From Prevotella sp. (GTDB lineage: Bacteria; Bacteroidota; Bacteroidia; Bacteroidales; Bacteroidaceae): 43,388 nucleotides of DNA. The notes under the pieces are model-generated. The model had not been told where the DNA came from. It ran no database searches and saw only the letters and a program-made list of their open reading frames with translations. Shown piece by piece: positions 25,483 through 33,894 of the stretch. A program made the translations under genes and the position numbers. The stretch is from assembly GCA_017389705.1 (NCBI GenBank), contig JAFPEE010000213.1, positions 1 through 43,388 on the forward strand, read 5' to 3'. Within the stretch, counting starts at the first letter, position 1, and each line of letters starts with the position of its first letter.

Positions 25483-27121
25483 ATCTTTCTTGGCTGACGT
25501 GCGGAACTCGGTAGGAGTCATGCCGAAGCGCTTGCGGAAGCACTTGCCGAAGTAGTCGTAGCTGCTGAAGCCACTTTCATCGGCCACCTGTCTGACGCTC
25601 TTATCAGGTTGATTGGACAACAGCAGGGTGGCATATTCCAGACGCAGTCCCTGGGTATAGTCGGTGAGCTTGGTATACTGGCTGCCTTTGGCAAAGGCGG
25701 CTCCTACACGTTCCTTCGACAGCTGGAAACGATCCATGATGGTCTGACCTTCGAATTTGGAGTCAAGAAAGAGTCGTTCGCGAACGATAACATCGTTGAT
25801 ATACTGGAACAACTGTTCGTCATCTAACCCATTGAGGTCGAGTTCACTGCCAGATGTGTCATTGTCATGCCCTTTACCAGACTCCTGAAGGGCTGAGCGA
25901 AGCATCAGTTTGTTATAGAGTTCCTTGTAAACCATCGCATCGGTAATCTGTTCGGCCAGTGAGCTGTTTTTTATATTTATGATGCGGTTCTTGCGCATGA
26001 TAGCCATCATATAGGCGGCTACACCGAGCAAGACAGCCAGCACGATGATGATGATGAGACGGTTGCGGGTGTTTTCGCTCTTCTCCTGCTCCAAAGCCAG
26101 TTGCTGCTCCTGAGTGTGATAGACGGCGGCCAACTCCTGGGCATTGTTGAGCGCCTGGCGATGAGTCAGCGTGTCGTTGATGACCATCACCTGTTCATAG
26201 AGCTCAGCTGCCTGTTGGTAACGGCCCATCTTCTGATAGACCACTGCCTGAGTCCACTTGGCACTTTTCATCATCTCGCCCAGCGTGTCGCCATGCTGAC
26301 GAACCGTTTGGATGAGGTCATCGTTTATTTGGACAGCCTCCTGATAGCGGCCACGTGCCCGCAGATAGTCACCAATGAAATAGTCGCGGGCATGATTTCC
26401 TTCATATTCGATGGACTTTCAGGCGTTGTATGCTGAGTCGGCCCTGTTGAATTTCCCCAGCTTAGCCAGCGAATAGGCCATCTTTGCCAATGCCATGCGC
26501 TGGTCGCGCTGCTGCTGGTCGGGGCGACGGCCCCAACGGGTGCCCTCGCGGGTCAGCCTGACGTTGCGCTCGTCAGTCTTCAGCGCGTTCTCATAGTCGT
26601 TTATCCCAGCATAAAGACCGTTAAGGATGAGCATATAGCTATGGGCCATGTGGTCGGCATCCTCGCGGTCGGTAGTGGATATCAAGTCAATGGCATCGTC
26701 AACATACTTAATACCCTGCTCTCTGTCGCCCTCATAATAGATGCGCTTACCCATGGCCTCCAGCCCCTGCGACTCATAATAGGCGTTGCCCGTCTTCTTG
26801 GCCAGGTCCATCAACTGTCTGAGCCATTTGGTCTGCTCCATCTTGTGATCTGCCAGTTCACTGGCCATGCAGAGGCTGTTCAGCACGTTCAGCATCTTCT
26901 CATTGTCGGCCTTGGCCTCCTTGTTGTCGAGCAGTTGCAGGTAGAGGTCGTAGGGCATCACGGAACTGCATGCTGTTATACAGCGAGTCAGCCTCGTGCA
27001 TTGTCTGGTCGAAACCCGCACTGAATACGCTCTGTTTCCCGTCCTTGGTGTCACTATTACCTGTGCAGCCCACCATAATGGCAGCAAGTACTATATAAAG
27101 AAGATAGATTTTCTTTCCCAT
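25477..27121 (-). pseudogene. TPR / AraC-type regulator broken by a frameshift and a stop
   Basis: The intact gene would be a lipoprotein-anchored TPR sensor with a membrane helix and a C-terminal AraC DNA-binding domain (about 540 codons). It starts at 27121 (MGKKIYLLYIVLAAIMVGC, lipobox VGC). The frame is lost near 26955, where GATGCCCTACG has one C too many; removing it joins QFRDA to YDLYLQLLDNKEAKAD. In the restored frame a TGA at 26419-26421 follows DSAYNA; the frame continues KSIEYEGNHARDYFIGDYL, so TGG to TGA is likely. The last part (265 codons, ATG 26274) keeps a TPR, the membrane helix near RNRLIIIIVLAVLLGVAAYMMAI and the two AraC helix-turn-helix units (QVADESGFSSYDYFGKCFRKRFGMTPTEFR). 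It could survive as a separate shorter protein. Confidence 0.85.
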
Positions 27122-27140
27122 GTCTTTTTCCTTTATCGCG

Positions 27141-27185
27141 TGCAAAGATACTAAAAGATTTCGAATGTGCTTCACTTTCGGATTA
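27141..27185 (-). repeat. 45-bp promoter-like repeat, copy C
   Basis: Best-preserved copy. On the minus strand it ends TAGTATCTTTGCA and gives a -7 box (TATCTTTG) 19-25 bp before the ATG of the TPR/AraC gene. No TTTG lies at the -33 position; a conserved CGAAAGTGAAGCAC segment occupies it instead. Confidence 0.75.
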
Positions 27186-27266
27186 AAAAGGGATGGCTAT
27201 AACGCAGAGATAAATAAAAAAACAAAATTTTTAGCTCACAATGAATGCCGTTTGCTAAATAATTCT

Positions 27267-27290
27267 TACCTTTGCAACGCAACGGTAAAG
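27267..27290 (+). promoter_or_regulatory. -7 box and inverted repeat before the DUF6922/AbiEii pair
   Basis: TACCTTTG (27267-27274) is followed at once by GGTAA (27284-27288), which forms an inverted repeat with TTACC covering the -7 box. It is a plausible autoregulatory site for an antitoxin. Confidence 0.45.
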
Positions 27291-27296
27291 TAAGAT

Positions 27297-27602
27297 ATGA
27301 GTAGTAAGGAGTGTATTAACAGATTCACCAACAATCTTTTCTGGGATGTTGACACGTCTCAGCTTTCAATGGATGAACACCCTTCTTACATCATACATCG
27401 AGTATTGGAGCATGGACAAATGAATGATTGGAAACTCATTTATCGATACTACGGACTTGATAAGATTGTTGCAGAATGTAAGAAGATGCGTACCCTTGAT
27501 CCTGTTTGTCTTTCATTTATCTGCACCATATCACATACAAAAGAGGAGGACTATCGATGCTATCACTTCAGACAATCCACCCCGACACTTTGGAACTCTT
27601 AA
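27297..27602 (+). CDS. DUF6922-type small protein, possible antitoxin
   Basis: 101 residues: NRFTNNLFWDVD near the start, YYGLDKIVAECKKMRTLDPVCLSFICTI in the middle and DYRCYHFRQSTPTLWNS at the end, the pattern of Bacteroidales DUF6922 proteins. It overlaps the AbiEii gene by 46 bp in another frame, so the two are expressed together. By position it would be the antitoxin or regulator of the nucleotidyltransferase; no winged-helix AbiEi protein is present. Confidence 0.75.
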   Translation: MSSKECINRFTNNLFWDVDTSQLSMDEHPSYIIHRVLEHGQMNDWKLIYRYYGLDKIVAECKKMRTLDPVCLSFICTISHTKEEDYRCYHFRQSTPTLWNS

Positions 27603-28183
27603 AGACGCTAATGCGTCTGCCCATATTAGGTCAGATGCGTCTTGTCGGAGGTACGGCTCTGGCCTTGCAATATGGCCATCGGCGTTCCATTGATCTCGAT
27701 TTCTTTGGAAACACTACAGAAGATGTTGACGAATTGACAGAAGTTCTACATGACAATGTGGAGAATGTAGTACGTGGCAATTGCTCAAAGCGAATTAAAA
27801 CATACATGTTGAACGGTGTAAAAGTCGATATTGTCAATTATGGCTATCCTTGGATTGATGATTTAGTTGCTGAAGACAATATTAGGCTTGCTTCTCCCAA
27901 AGATATCGCAGCAATGAAGATAAATGCCATTATGGGACGCGGAACAAAGAAAGATTTCATTGACGTCTTTTTTCTTTTACGACATTTCTCCTTTGAGGAA
28001 CTCATAAAATTGTATTTGACAAAATATACTGATGGTTCGGAATATAGGGCGTTGCTCAGCATGACCTATTTTGCTGATGCAGACCCAGAGCCAATACCAT
28101 ATATGTTTGAGAATGTAAATTGGGAAACCGTAAAGGACAGGATTAAAAAGGAAGTTGAAGACTACTCCTATAATCACAGCTAA
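27557..28183 (+). CDS. AbiEii-type nucleotidyltransferase, possible toxin
   Basis: 208 residues from the ATG at 27557 (MLSLQTIHPD), chosen over an extended start at 27506 because homologous proteins begin about there. AbiEii/DUF1814 nucleotidyltransferase: LVGGTALALQYGHRRSIDLDFF (29-50) contains the GG motif and the DxD metal pair (Asp 46, Asp 48), followed by KVDIVNYGYPW and SPKDIAAMKINAIMGRGTKKDFID. Such enzymes act as toxins of AbiE systems by adding nucleotides to RNA. It is paired with the overlapping DUF6922 gene and followed by a hairpin terminator. Confidence 0.85.
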   Translation: MLSLQTIHPDTLELLKTLMRLPILGQMRLVGGTALALQYGHRRSIDLDFFGNTTEDVDELTEVLHDNVENVVRGNCSKRIKTYMLNGVKVDIVNYGYPWIDDLVAEDNIRLASPKDIAAMKINAIMGRGTKKDFIDVFFLLRHFSFEELIKLYLTKYTDGSEYRALLSMTYFADADPEPIPYMFENVNWETVKDRIKKEVEDYSYNHS

Positions 28184-28287
28184 AAACAATCAAGGTTCTT
28201 TGCAAGACCTCCGCAAAGCGCCTGAGACCAACATTCTGATGGTAAGACCATAGAGCGCATCCCTGCTACGCAACTATTATAAGTGCC

Positions 28288-28383
28288 GTACCTTTGCCTT
28301 CGACTACGAAAAAAGTCGTAATAAAAATCTCGCTATAGGATTTGTACCCTATAGCGAGATTATAGTATTTGTAAAGTCAACAC
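28288..28383. repeat. 96-bp repeat with -7 box and hairpins, copy 3
   Basis: Matches 23308-23403. The -7 box is TACCTTTG (28289-28296); the stem is 28326-28339 with 28348-28361 (14 bp), loop ATTTGTAC. It lies between the convergent AbiEii and carboxylesterase genes. Confidence 0.85.
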
Positions 28384-28446
28384 TTATAGAGTTACACAAA
28401 AGAGACGGTTCTTTTTGTGTTACATTCTGACAGTTATATTATACGG

Positions 28447-30003
28447 TCAGTTGAAATAGGTGTTGGTCAGGAAGTAGGTGCGCTCCCAGTCAACAATCTT
28501 CAGCTCTGACTCCTTGGCCGTGTGGATGTCTTGCTCGTCGAGCACCATCACCTGCTTGTCGCCTGTGTCGTAGAGCGGCCACTCGTGGGCTTTGCCGTCG
28601 GGAGAGATGTCTGCCGTGAGCGACGGGTTGCCGGTCTTGGCGAACTGAATCCACATCTTACGTACTGTCTTGCAGAAGGTTGCGTCGTATGTCCTGCCCC
28701 AGAAGTCGGTAATCTCCGGATGGTTGAACACCACCGACAGCTCTGTGGCATGACCTGCTTTTATCAATGGTAAAGCAGATTCCACCGTGTAGTAATAGGT
28801 GTACGACTTGCCGCCGCCCTTCGACTGATCCTCAGAAAGCCTGATCTGCGGTGCAATGAACATATACTGGCTGAGGAGATTGACGGTAGGCTCGTAGCTC
28901 TCTCCTGTGATGTCGTTGCAGTAGCTCTCCACCAGTGCCTTCTCCTCGTCCGTAAGTTTTGCGAGTTTCTCAGCCTTGCGCCCGCCGGCCCACTCATTCC
29001 AAATGTCCACACCGGTGGCACCCAGGAAGGTATTCATTTCGTCCTTGTTGCAGCCCTGAAGGAACTCAATGTCCTTGGCCGCACCGTTGGCATAGGCCTC
29101 TAATGGATTCAGAGGCAGGAATTTTCCGTCTCTCTCTGGGAATGTGCGTATGCCGAGCGTCTGGTAAAAACCGTATAGCTTTGTCCACGTCTCCGCAAGC
29201 TTCTCGGCGCTGAGCTTCAGCAGGTCAGCGACGGTCTTGCAGCCGAGAGCCTCCATAAACTCATTCGTGATTTCAATGGCCTGCTCCTCGGACCTTGTCT
29301 GTGTGGGAGCGCCACTCTGCGCGATGACACGCTTGAAATACCTGTGCGAGCCTTTGACCAGTGGAAGCAGGCTACAACTGCCAGCACCGGCAGACTCACC
29401 CCATATAGTCACGTTGTCGGGGTCGCCACCAAAGCTTGCAATATTCTCATTGACCCATTTCAATGCCATCAGTTGGTCCATGAGTCCCAGATTCGATGCG
29501 TCCTGATAATCCTTTCCGTCAGACAAGTGCGACAGATGTAGGAATCCGAGGAAGCTGACCCTGTAATTGATGGTGACGATGATGACCTCCGGGTTCTCCT
29601 TAACAAGGTCGGTGCAGTCGTACTGCGGATCGGTCGCTCCGCCTACCTCGAAGCCGCCGCCGTAAATCCACACGATGACCGGCTTCTTCTCAGCACTAGC
29701 ATCTTCAGCCTTCCATAGGTTCAGGTACAAACAGTCCTCGCTCATACCATTCTCGACAGCAGGGTCGCCCGGAGCCTGGACTGGAGCCTTACAATAGTGA
29801 TAGGCCTCATATACTCCATCGCTGGGAGCAAACTCCAAGGGGGCTTTCCAGCGCAGGTTGCCGACGGGCTGCTGTCCTACGAACGGGATGCCCTTGTAGG
29901 AAATAATGTTCTCCACCTTCTTGCCGACGAACGTTCCGTTGACACACTTGACGGCTAACGAATTGTCGTAATTGCCGTCTGTAATCTGCTTGTTCTCTTT
30001 CAT
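28447..30003 (-). CDS. Type-B carboxylesterase
   Basis: 518 residues of the carboxylesterase/cholinesterase alpha/beta hydrolase family. SEDCLYLNLW (88-97) is the type-B signature 2; IYGGGFEVGG (113-122) gives the oxyanion hole; GESAGAGS (202-209) has the nucleophilic Ser 204. A later KAGHATELSVVF supplies the catalytic His. No signal peptide is visible, so it is probably cytoplasmic; substrates are esters of unknown kind. On the minus strand a -7 box TAACTTTG lies at 30041-30048. Confidence 0.9.
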   Translation of the reverse strand: MKENKQITDGNYDNSLAVKCVNGTFVGKKVENIISYKGIPFVGQQPVGNLRWKAPLEFAPSDGVYEAYHYCKAPVQAPGDPAVENGMSEDCLYLNLWKAEDASAEKKPVIVWIYGGGFEVGGATDPQYDCTDLVKENPEVIIVTINYRVSFLGFLHLSHLSDGKDYQDASNLGLMDQLMALKWVNENIASFGGDPDNVTIWGESAGAGSCSLLPLVKGSHRYFKRVIAQSGAPTQTRSEEQAIEITNEFMEALGCKTVADLLKLSAEKLAETWTKLYGFYQTLGIRTFPERDGKFLPLNPLEAYANGAAKDIEFLQGCNKDEMNTFLGATGVDIWNEWAGGRKAEKLAKLTDEEKALVESYCNDITGESYEPTVNLLSQYMFIAPQIRLSEDQSKGGGKSYTYYYTVESALPLIKAGHATELSVVFNHPEITDFWGRTYDATFCKTVRKMWIQFAKTGNPSLTADISPDGKAHEWPLYDTGDKQVMVLDEQDIHTAKESELKIVDWERTYFLTNTYFN

Positions 30004-30099
30004 ATTACTCTTTGTATTAGTTAAAATGGATTGTTTGTTGCAAAGTTAGCAAAATCTTCCTAAAAAGCATCACGGCCCATGTCCTGAGTCGTGATATTT

Positions 30100-30135
30100 G
30101 CAGATTTTGTTACTTTTTTGCAGATTTTATCACTT
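30100..30135. repeat. Two 16-bp direct repeats before the carboxylesterase gene
   Basis: GCAGATTTTGTTACTT (30100-30115) and GCAGATTTTATCACTT (30120-30135) start 20 bp apart, upstream of the carboxylesterase promoter. A 6-bp inverted repeat ATCACG/CGTGAT lies just beside them. Operator-like arrangement; the binding protein is unknown. Confidence 0.55.
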
Positions 30136-30235
30136 GCAGACTTCCTGACGAAGCAGCAGATAGCAACTGGCCATTAAAACCATCATTGCCACTACATCTT
30201 TCATTACGCTCGAAGACTATAGTATTATAATTGAT

Positions 30236-30622
30236 TTACACAACAACACCCGTCCGCATCACGTCATCATAAAGCGGAGACCATCGGTCTTCGGCAATGA
30301 GAACTGGTTCAATAAGGAAACTCACCTGATCGACATCATGCCAAAGAAGCTTGGAGATTTCCAATTTCCGATTGCCATAGGTTGGCACGATGACGGCAAC
30401 GTCGATATCGCTGTCAGGATTTGCATAGCCCTTACTGTAAGAACCGAACATCATGACGCGCGGCTCCACATCAAAACGAGGTGCTATGACCTGCTTGTAG
30501 CGTCGGACGAGTCCGATGGCCTCGTCGCGGCTGAGAACTCTCGGAGCAGCGAGAGCCATCGAACTTGTTCGAATGGCCGAGTCGCGACGAGAGTCGACTT
30601 CGTCAATTCGTCTTTTATCCAT
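30236..30622 (-). CDS. Minimal nucleotidyltransferase domain protein
   Basis: 128 residues. The motif MFGSYSKGYANPDSDIDVAV (58-77) has the GS pair and the metal-binding Asp 72 and Asp 74 of the MNT/pol-beta fold. The N-terminal 30 residues (MDKRRIDEVDSRRDSA) are unusual for the family, whose members begin near ALAAPRVLSRDEA. Such genes are usually paired with a HEPN RNase; no HEPN gene is seen on either side. It begins 4 bp after the stop of a truncated toxin fragment. Confidence 0.75.
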   Translation of the reverse strand: MDKRRIDEVDSRRDSAIRTSSMALAAPRVLSRDEAIGLVRRYKQVIAPRFDVEPRVMMFGSYSKGYANPDSDIDVAVIVPTYGNRKLEISKLLWHDVDQVSFLIEPVLIAEDRWSPLYDDVMRTGVVV

Positions 30623-30626
30623 TGTG

Positions 30627-30734
30627 TCAACCCATCAGAGTCTTTGTGGCTTTCTTGAAGAGATTCGGATTCGACTTTTTCCACTTGCGTAGCGTCTTAT
30701 CCGCCTCCTTGGAATATTCAATTGTGTACATCAT
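30627..30734 (-). pseudogene. Truncated RelE/YoeB-family toxin
   Basis: Reads MMYTIEYSKEADKTLRKW, then SNPNLFKKATKTLMG and a TGA, 35 residues in all. The start matches the N-terminal third of Txe/YoeB-type mRNA interferases (normally 80-90 residues); the catalytic C-terminal part is missing. The ATG overlaps the antitoxin stop by 4 bp, the normal coupling for such pairs. The truncation falls right where the nucleotidyltransferase gene begins. Confidence 0.7.
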
Positions 30735-30985
30735 AGACTATCGAAATAGCGTTGCATTTCTTCTGGAGTGCTACATGAAATGGTTTCGCCATTTGCATAC
30801 TCCCTGCGAGCCTTTTTGATAGAACGGCTCATAGCAGGAGTAATGGTCTTGTCATCATCAATTGTGGCTACGCGTACAGATGCAACACCCCGTAACAACT
30901 TCAGAGCCTTTTTGATATTAGCCATAAGCGCATTATCTTCCAGCGTGATAATCATCCGTGCTGGTTTGGAAACTGCTGTTGCCAT
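30731..30985 (-). CDS. Antitoxin of the truncated RelE/YoeB pair
   Basis: 84 residues from the ATG at 30985 (MATAVSKPAR). Contains MIITLEDNALMANIKKALKLLRGV near the start and ends TPEEMQRYFDSL, the general look of Bacteroidales antitoxins placed before YoeB/YafQ-like toxins. A -7 box TAATTTTG lies at 31016-31023 on the minus strand, about 30 bp upstream. With the toxin fragment inactive, this is an orphan antitoxin. Confidence 0.65.
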   Translation of the reverse strand: MATAVSKPARMIITLEDNALMANIKKALKLLRGVASVRVATIDDDKTITPAMSRSIKKARREYANGETISCSTPEEMQRYFDSL

Positions 30986-31166
30986 ATTATTATAGTTTAA
31001 ATTGTTCTTTGCTTGCAAAATTACGAAATTATTGTCTTCTTCTCATTAGTTTCTTCTGCGTTTATTGTATTTCTTTCTCGAACACGCTACAAAGATAGAA
31101 AATAATATTGAATCCACAAAAAGATTTCCACGGAAAAGTTTCAATCGAACAGGGCGGAAGGGAAGT

Positions 31167-31245
31167 TTGGACGGGGCAAAGACTGTCTTTGCCCGGCTCA
31201 AAGACAGTCTTTGAGCCGTCCAAAGTAGGGCTTTGCCCGGCTCAA
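31167..31245. repeat. Branched cruciform sequence
   Basis: Two adjoining near-perfect palindromes: GGGCAAAGAC/GTCTTTGCCC (31174-31194) and a 12-bp-arm one at 31194-31218. They are enclosed by a 7-bp outer stem TTTGGAC/GTCCAAA, giving a three-way junction. CTTTGCCCGGCTCAA is repeated at 31187-31201 and 31231-31245. No coding frame. Together with the iterons downstream it resembles an origin or strand-nicking site. Confidence 0.75.
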
Positions 31246-31380
31246 GAAAGCCTTCATTAGAGGCAAAAAATGTCAAAGCGCTCAATAATTTTTTTTTTTG
31301 TAAAATCTCAAAATTTACCTTCATCCTTCACTTTTATATCGTTAAGTATTTGTTATACAATAGCTTAACTTACTTTTATG

Positions 31381-31592
31381 CCTTCACTAAACCTTCACTT
31401 ATCCTTCACTTTTCCGTCACTCATCCTTCACTTTTGGGCCGAAAAAGCACGATTTACATGCCGACAAAGCATCAGTTACATGCCGAGAAAAGGGTACTCA
31501 GTCGTAATGTGAATGCTCTTCAGGTGCCACTAAAGCAAAAAGTGAAGGATGAGTGACGGAAAAGTGAAGGAAAAGTGAAGGATAAGTGAATA
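31381..31592. repeat. Inverted array of 11-bp iterons
   Basis: Five tandem 11-bp units based on CCTTCACTTTT (31381-31435), a 102-bp spacer, then five units in the opposite orientation based on AAAAGTGAAGG (31538-31592). The spacer has TTACATGCCGA twice, 22 bp apart (31454-31464 and 31476-31486). Further CCTTCAC copies flank the array near 31317-31335. It lies about 160 bp before the VirE primase-helicase ATG. Confidence 0.85.
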
Positions 31593-31749
31593 TATGCAAC
31601 TATCTCAACTACCAGGTAATCAATGTGTTAACTGATTGAGAGTGAAGGGTGAAGGTATTTTTTTAAATTTTGCTATAAAAATATTTGTTTGATTGAAATT
31701 TTTTTTGTTATTTCGCCATCAGAAACCAATAAAAAAAGTCCTAAAGAAA

Positions 31750-33876
31750 ATGAAAGTAAGCATTATTAAAGACAAAGGAAAGAAGGAAATCATCGCTCGG
31801 CATAAGCTGGGTGATGTAGCGTTGCTCATTCAAAACGGCTGGAGGGAAAAGGCGGTCAAGGAGATACGCCTGGTGTACCATCTGATGAATCCGCAGCGTG
31901 CTGACGACGGTCGTGTGCTGACCAACTTTCAGGGTGGCATCAGGCTGGAGCGCATCTGTTTTGCGCAGGACATGGACAACTACAGGGAAAGGCGTCGTGT
32001 GTTGGGCTATAATGGCCTGGTGGTGTTGGAGATAAACGGTCTGGCCACCTTCGAGAAGGCTGTCGAGGTGAGAAACGAGGCTGCTAAGATGCCTGAGACG
32101 CTGATGGCCTTCCTCGGCGGGTCGGGTAAGAGTGTGAAGATAGTATGCCGGGGGAGCTTGTATCACGACAAAGGCCTGCCAAAGGAGGAAAAGGACATCC
32201 GTCAGTTTCACCTGAATCTTTATCGGACGGCCCGTAGGGCTTACCAGAACCAGTTTGCCTTCAACATAGAGTATCTGGAGCCCCATTTGGACAGGACGGT
32301 ATATGTGAGTGCCGATCCGGAGCTGTATTATAATCCGGAGGCGCGCCCTTTCTATGCCGATACAGAGCAGCACGAAGGGCCCCAGCCTGTCAGCATCTCC
32401 GAGGAGAGCGACTCGCTGATGCCAGGACGTACCATTAAGCGCACTTACAGGCTGGAGTGGCTCTTTGCTGTGGATACCGTCTTGGGGCACTACTTTGAAC
32501 TGCCTGACGAGGAACGGCTGGAAACGCTGCTGATGCAGTTGGCTGCGATGTGTCTGGAGCAGGGCATTCCGTTGGCCTATGCACAGGGCATGACGCTGGA
32601 GCATCCTGTGTTGAATACTGACGAGCTGCTGGTGCGCAAGACCTTTGAGACGGTCTATACGGTGCCCCTACAGGAAGACTATATGGAGAAGCATAACATC
32701 AAGCCCTTGAAGGCCATTCCCAAGGACACGCTGCAGATGATGAAGACGGAGATATTCCTGAACGAGAACTACGAGATGCGCAAGAACCTGATGACCGGCG
32801 TGGCCGAGTATCGCGAGCGGTATGCTGACAATCAGACGTTTAGACCGCTGACGGAGGAGGTCCGCAACGATATGACGATGCGTGCCACAGAGCTGGGGCT
32901 GAAGTCGTGGGACAGGGACGTGAACCGTTTCATTGACTCGACGCGCATTGAGCAGTACGACCCTGTGAACTCGTGGCTCGACAAGCTGCCGGAATGGGAC
33001 GGACACGACTACATCAAGGATTTGGCACAGCGTGTGCCTACCGATCAGCCCCATTGGGAGAAGTATCTGAAGATGTGGATGGTGGGTATGGTGGCCGGAT
33101 GGCGCGAGAGTGACAAGCAACTGACAGGCAATGCGTTAACGCCACTCTTGATAGGCCGGCAGGGTTGTGGCAAGACACGTTTTTGCAAGATTCTGCTGCC
33201 TCCGGAGTTGCGCGACTACTATAACGACAAGATTAACTTCAAGAACGAGTTCGACCTGAACATTGCCCTGACCTCGTTTGCCCTGATTAATATAGACGAG
33301 TTCGACAAGACCTCCAATGCGCAGCAGATAGTGCTGAAATATCTGTTGTCTTCAGCAGAAGTCAAGTTCCGTCCGCCTTACGGCAAGACCATCAAGCAAT
33401 TCCGTCGCTACACCTCATTCATAGGAACCACCAACCAGCAGAATCCCCTGGTAGACCCGACAGGCTCAAGGCGTTTTGTCTGTGTGGGTATTTCCAATGG
33501 TAAGAACATCAACTTCGAGGACAACTTGAATCACCAGCAGCTCTTTGCCCAGGCGTTGCACCTCTTTAATCAGAAGGAACGTTTCTGGCTGAACGACGAG
33601 GAGATAGCTACGCTGATTAGTGAGAACCAACCCTATCAGAAGATTAACGACCTGGTGGAGATGATTGGTGAGACGTTCCGCAAGCCTAAGCCTTCAGAGA
33701 AAGGTCGCTGGTATGGTTTGAACGACATTAACAAACTGCTGTCAGAACGTTATGTCAACTACGACAGCAAGACAACCTACGCCAAGCTGGGCAGGGCCTT
33801 GAGTCACCAGCAGTTTGAATTCAAGAACAAACACACCTCGGCAGGTCAGCAGTATTGGCTCGCCGAGCGTGATTAG
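31750..33876 (+). CDS. VirE-family primase-helicase
   Basis: 708 residues from the ATG at 31750; the TTG at 31693 adds only a lysine-rich stretch. The N-terminal half (about 1-220) is BT4734-like, a primase-type domain. The centre and C-terminal half form the VirE/D5-like AAA+ helicase: IGRQGCGKTRF (about 466-476) is Walker A, ALINIDEFDK (about 510-519) is Walker B, and FIGTTNQQNPLVDPTGSRRF includes sensor and arginine-finger positions. The C-terminus matches DUF3874. Such proteins serve replication of plasmids, phages and integrated elements in Bacteroidales. The iteron array and cruciform immediately upstream strengthen this. None of the usual partners (DUF4248, HU, amidase) is next to it. 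Confidence 0.85.
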   Translation: MKVSIIKDKGKKEIIARHKLGDVALLIQNGWREKAVKEIRLVYHLMNPQRADDGRVLTNFQGGIRLERICFAQDMDNYRERRRVLGYNGLVVLEINGLATFEKAVEVRNEAAKMPETLMAFLGGSGKSVKIVCRGSLYHDKGLPKEEKDIRQFHLNLYRTARRAYQNQFAFNIEYLEPHLDRTVYVSADPELYYNPEARPFYADTEQHEGPQPVSISEESDSLMPGRTIKRTYRLEWLFAVDTVLGHYFELPDEERLETLLMQLAAMCLEQGIPLAYAQGMTLEHPVLNTDELLVRKTFETVYTVPLQEDYMEKHNIKPLKAIPKDTLQMMKTEIFLNENYEMRKNLMTGVAEYRERYADNQTFRPLTEEVRNDMTMRATELGLKSWDRDVNRFIDSTRIEQYDPVNSWLDKLPEWDGHDYIKDLAQRVPTDQPHWEKYLKMWMVGMVAGWRESDKQLTGNALTPLLIGRQGCGKTRFCKILLPPELRDYYNDKINFKNEFDLNIALTSFALINIDEFDKTSNAQQIVLKYLLSSAEVKFRPPYGKTIKQFRRYTSFIGTTNQQNPLVDPTGSRRFVCVGISNGKNINFEDNLNHQQLFAQALHLFNQKERFWLNDEEIATLISENQPYQKINDLVEMIGETFRKPKPSEKGRWYGLNDINKLLSERYVNYDSKTTYAKLGRALSHQQFEFKNKHTSAGQQYWLAERD

Positions 33877-33894
33877 CAGCCATGCACCAAAAAA

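Noticed and set aside
31046..31324. 92-codon leftward frame
   Set aside because: It lies over the cruciform palindromes and AT-rich DNA with no protein-like features.
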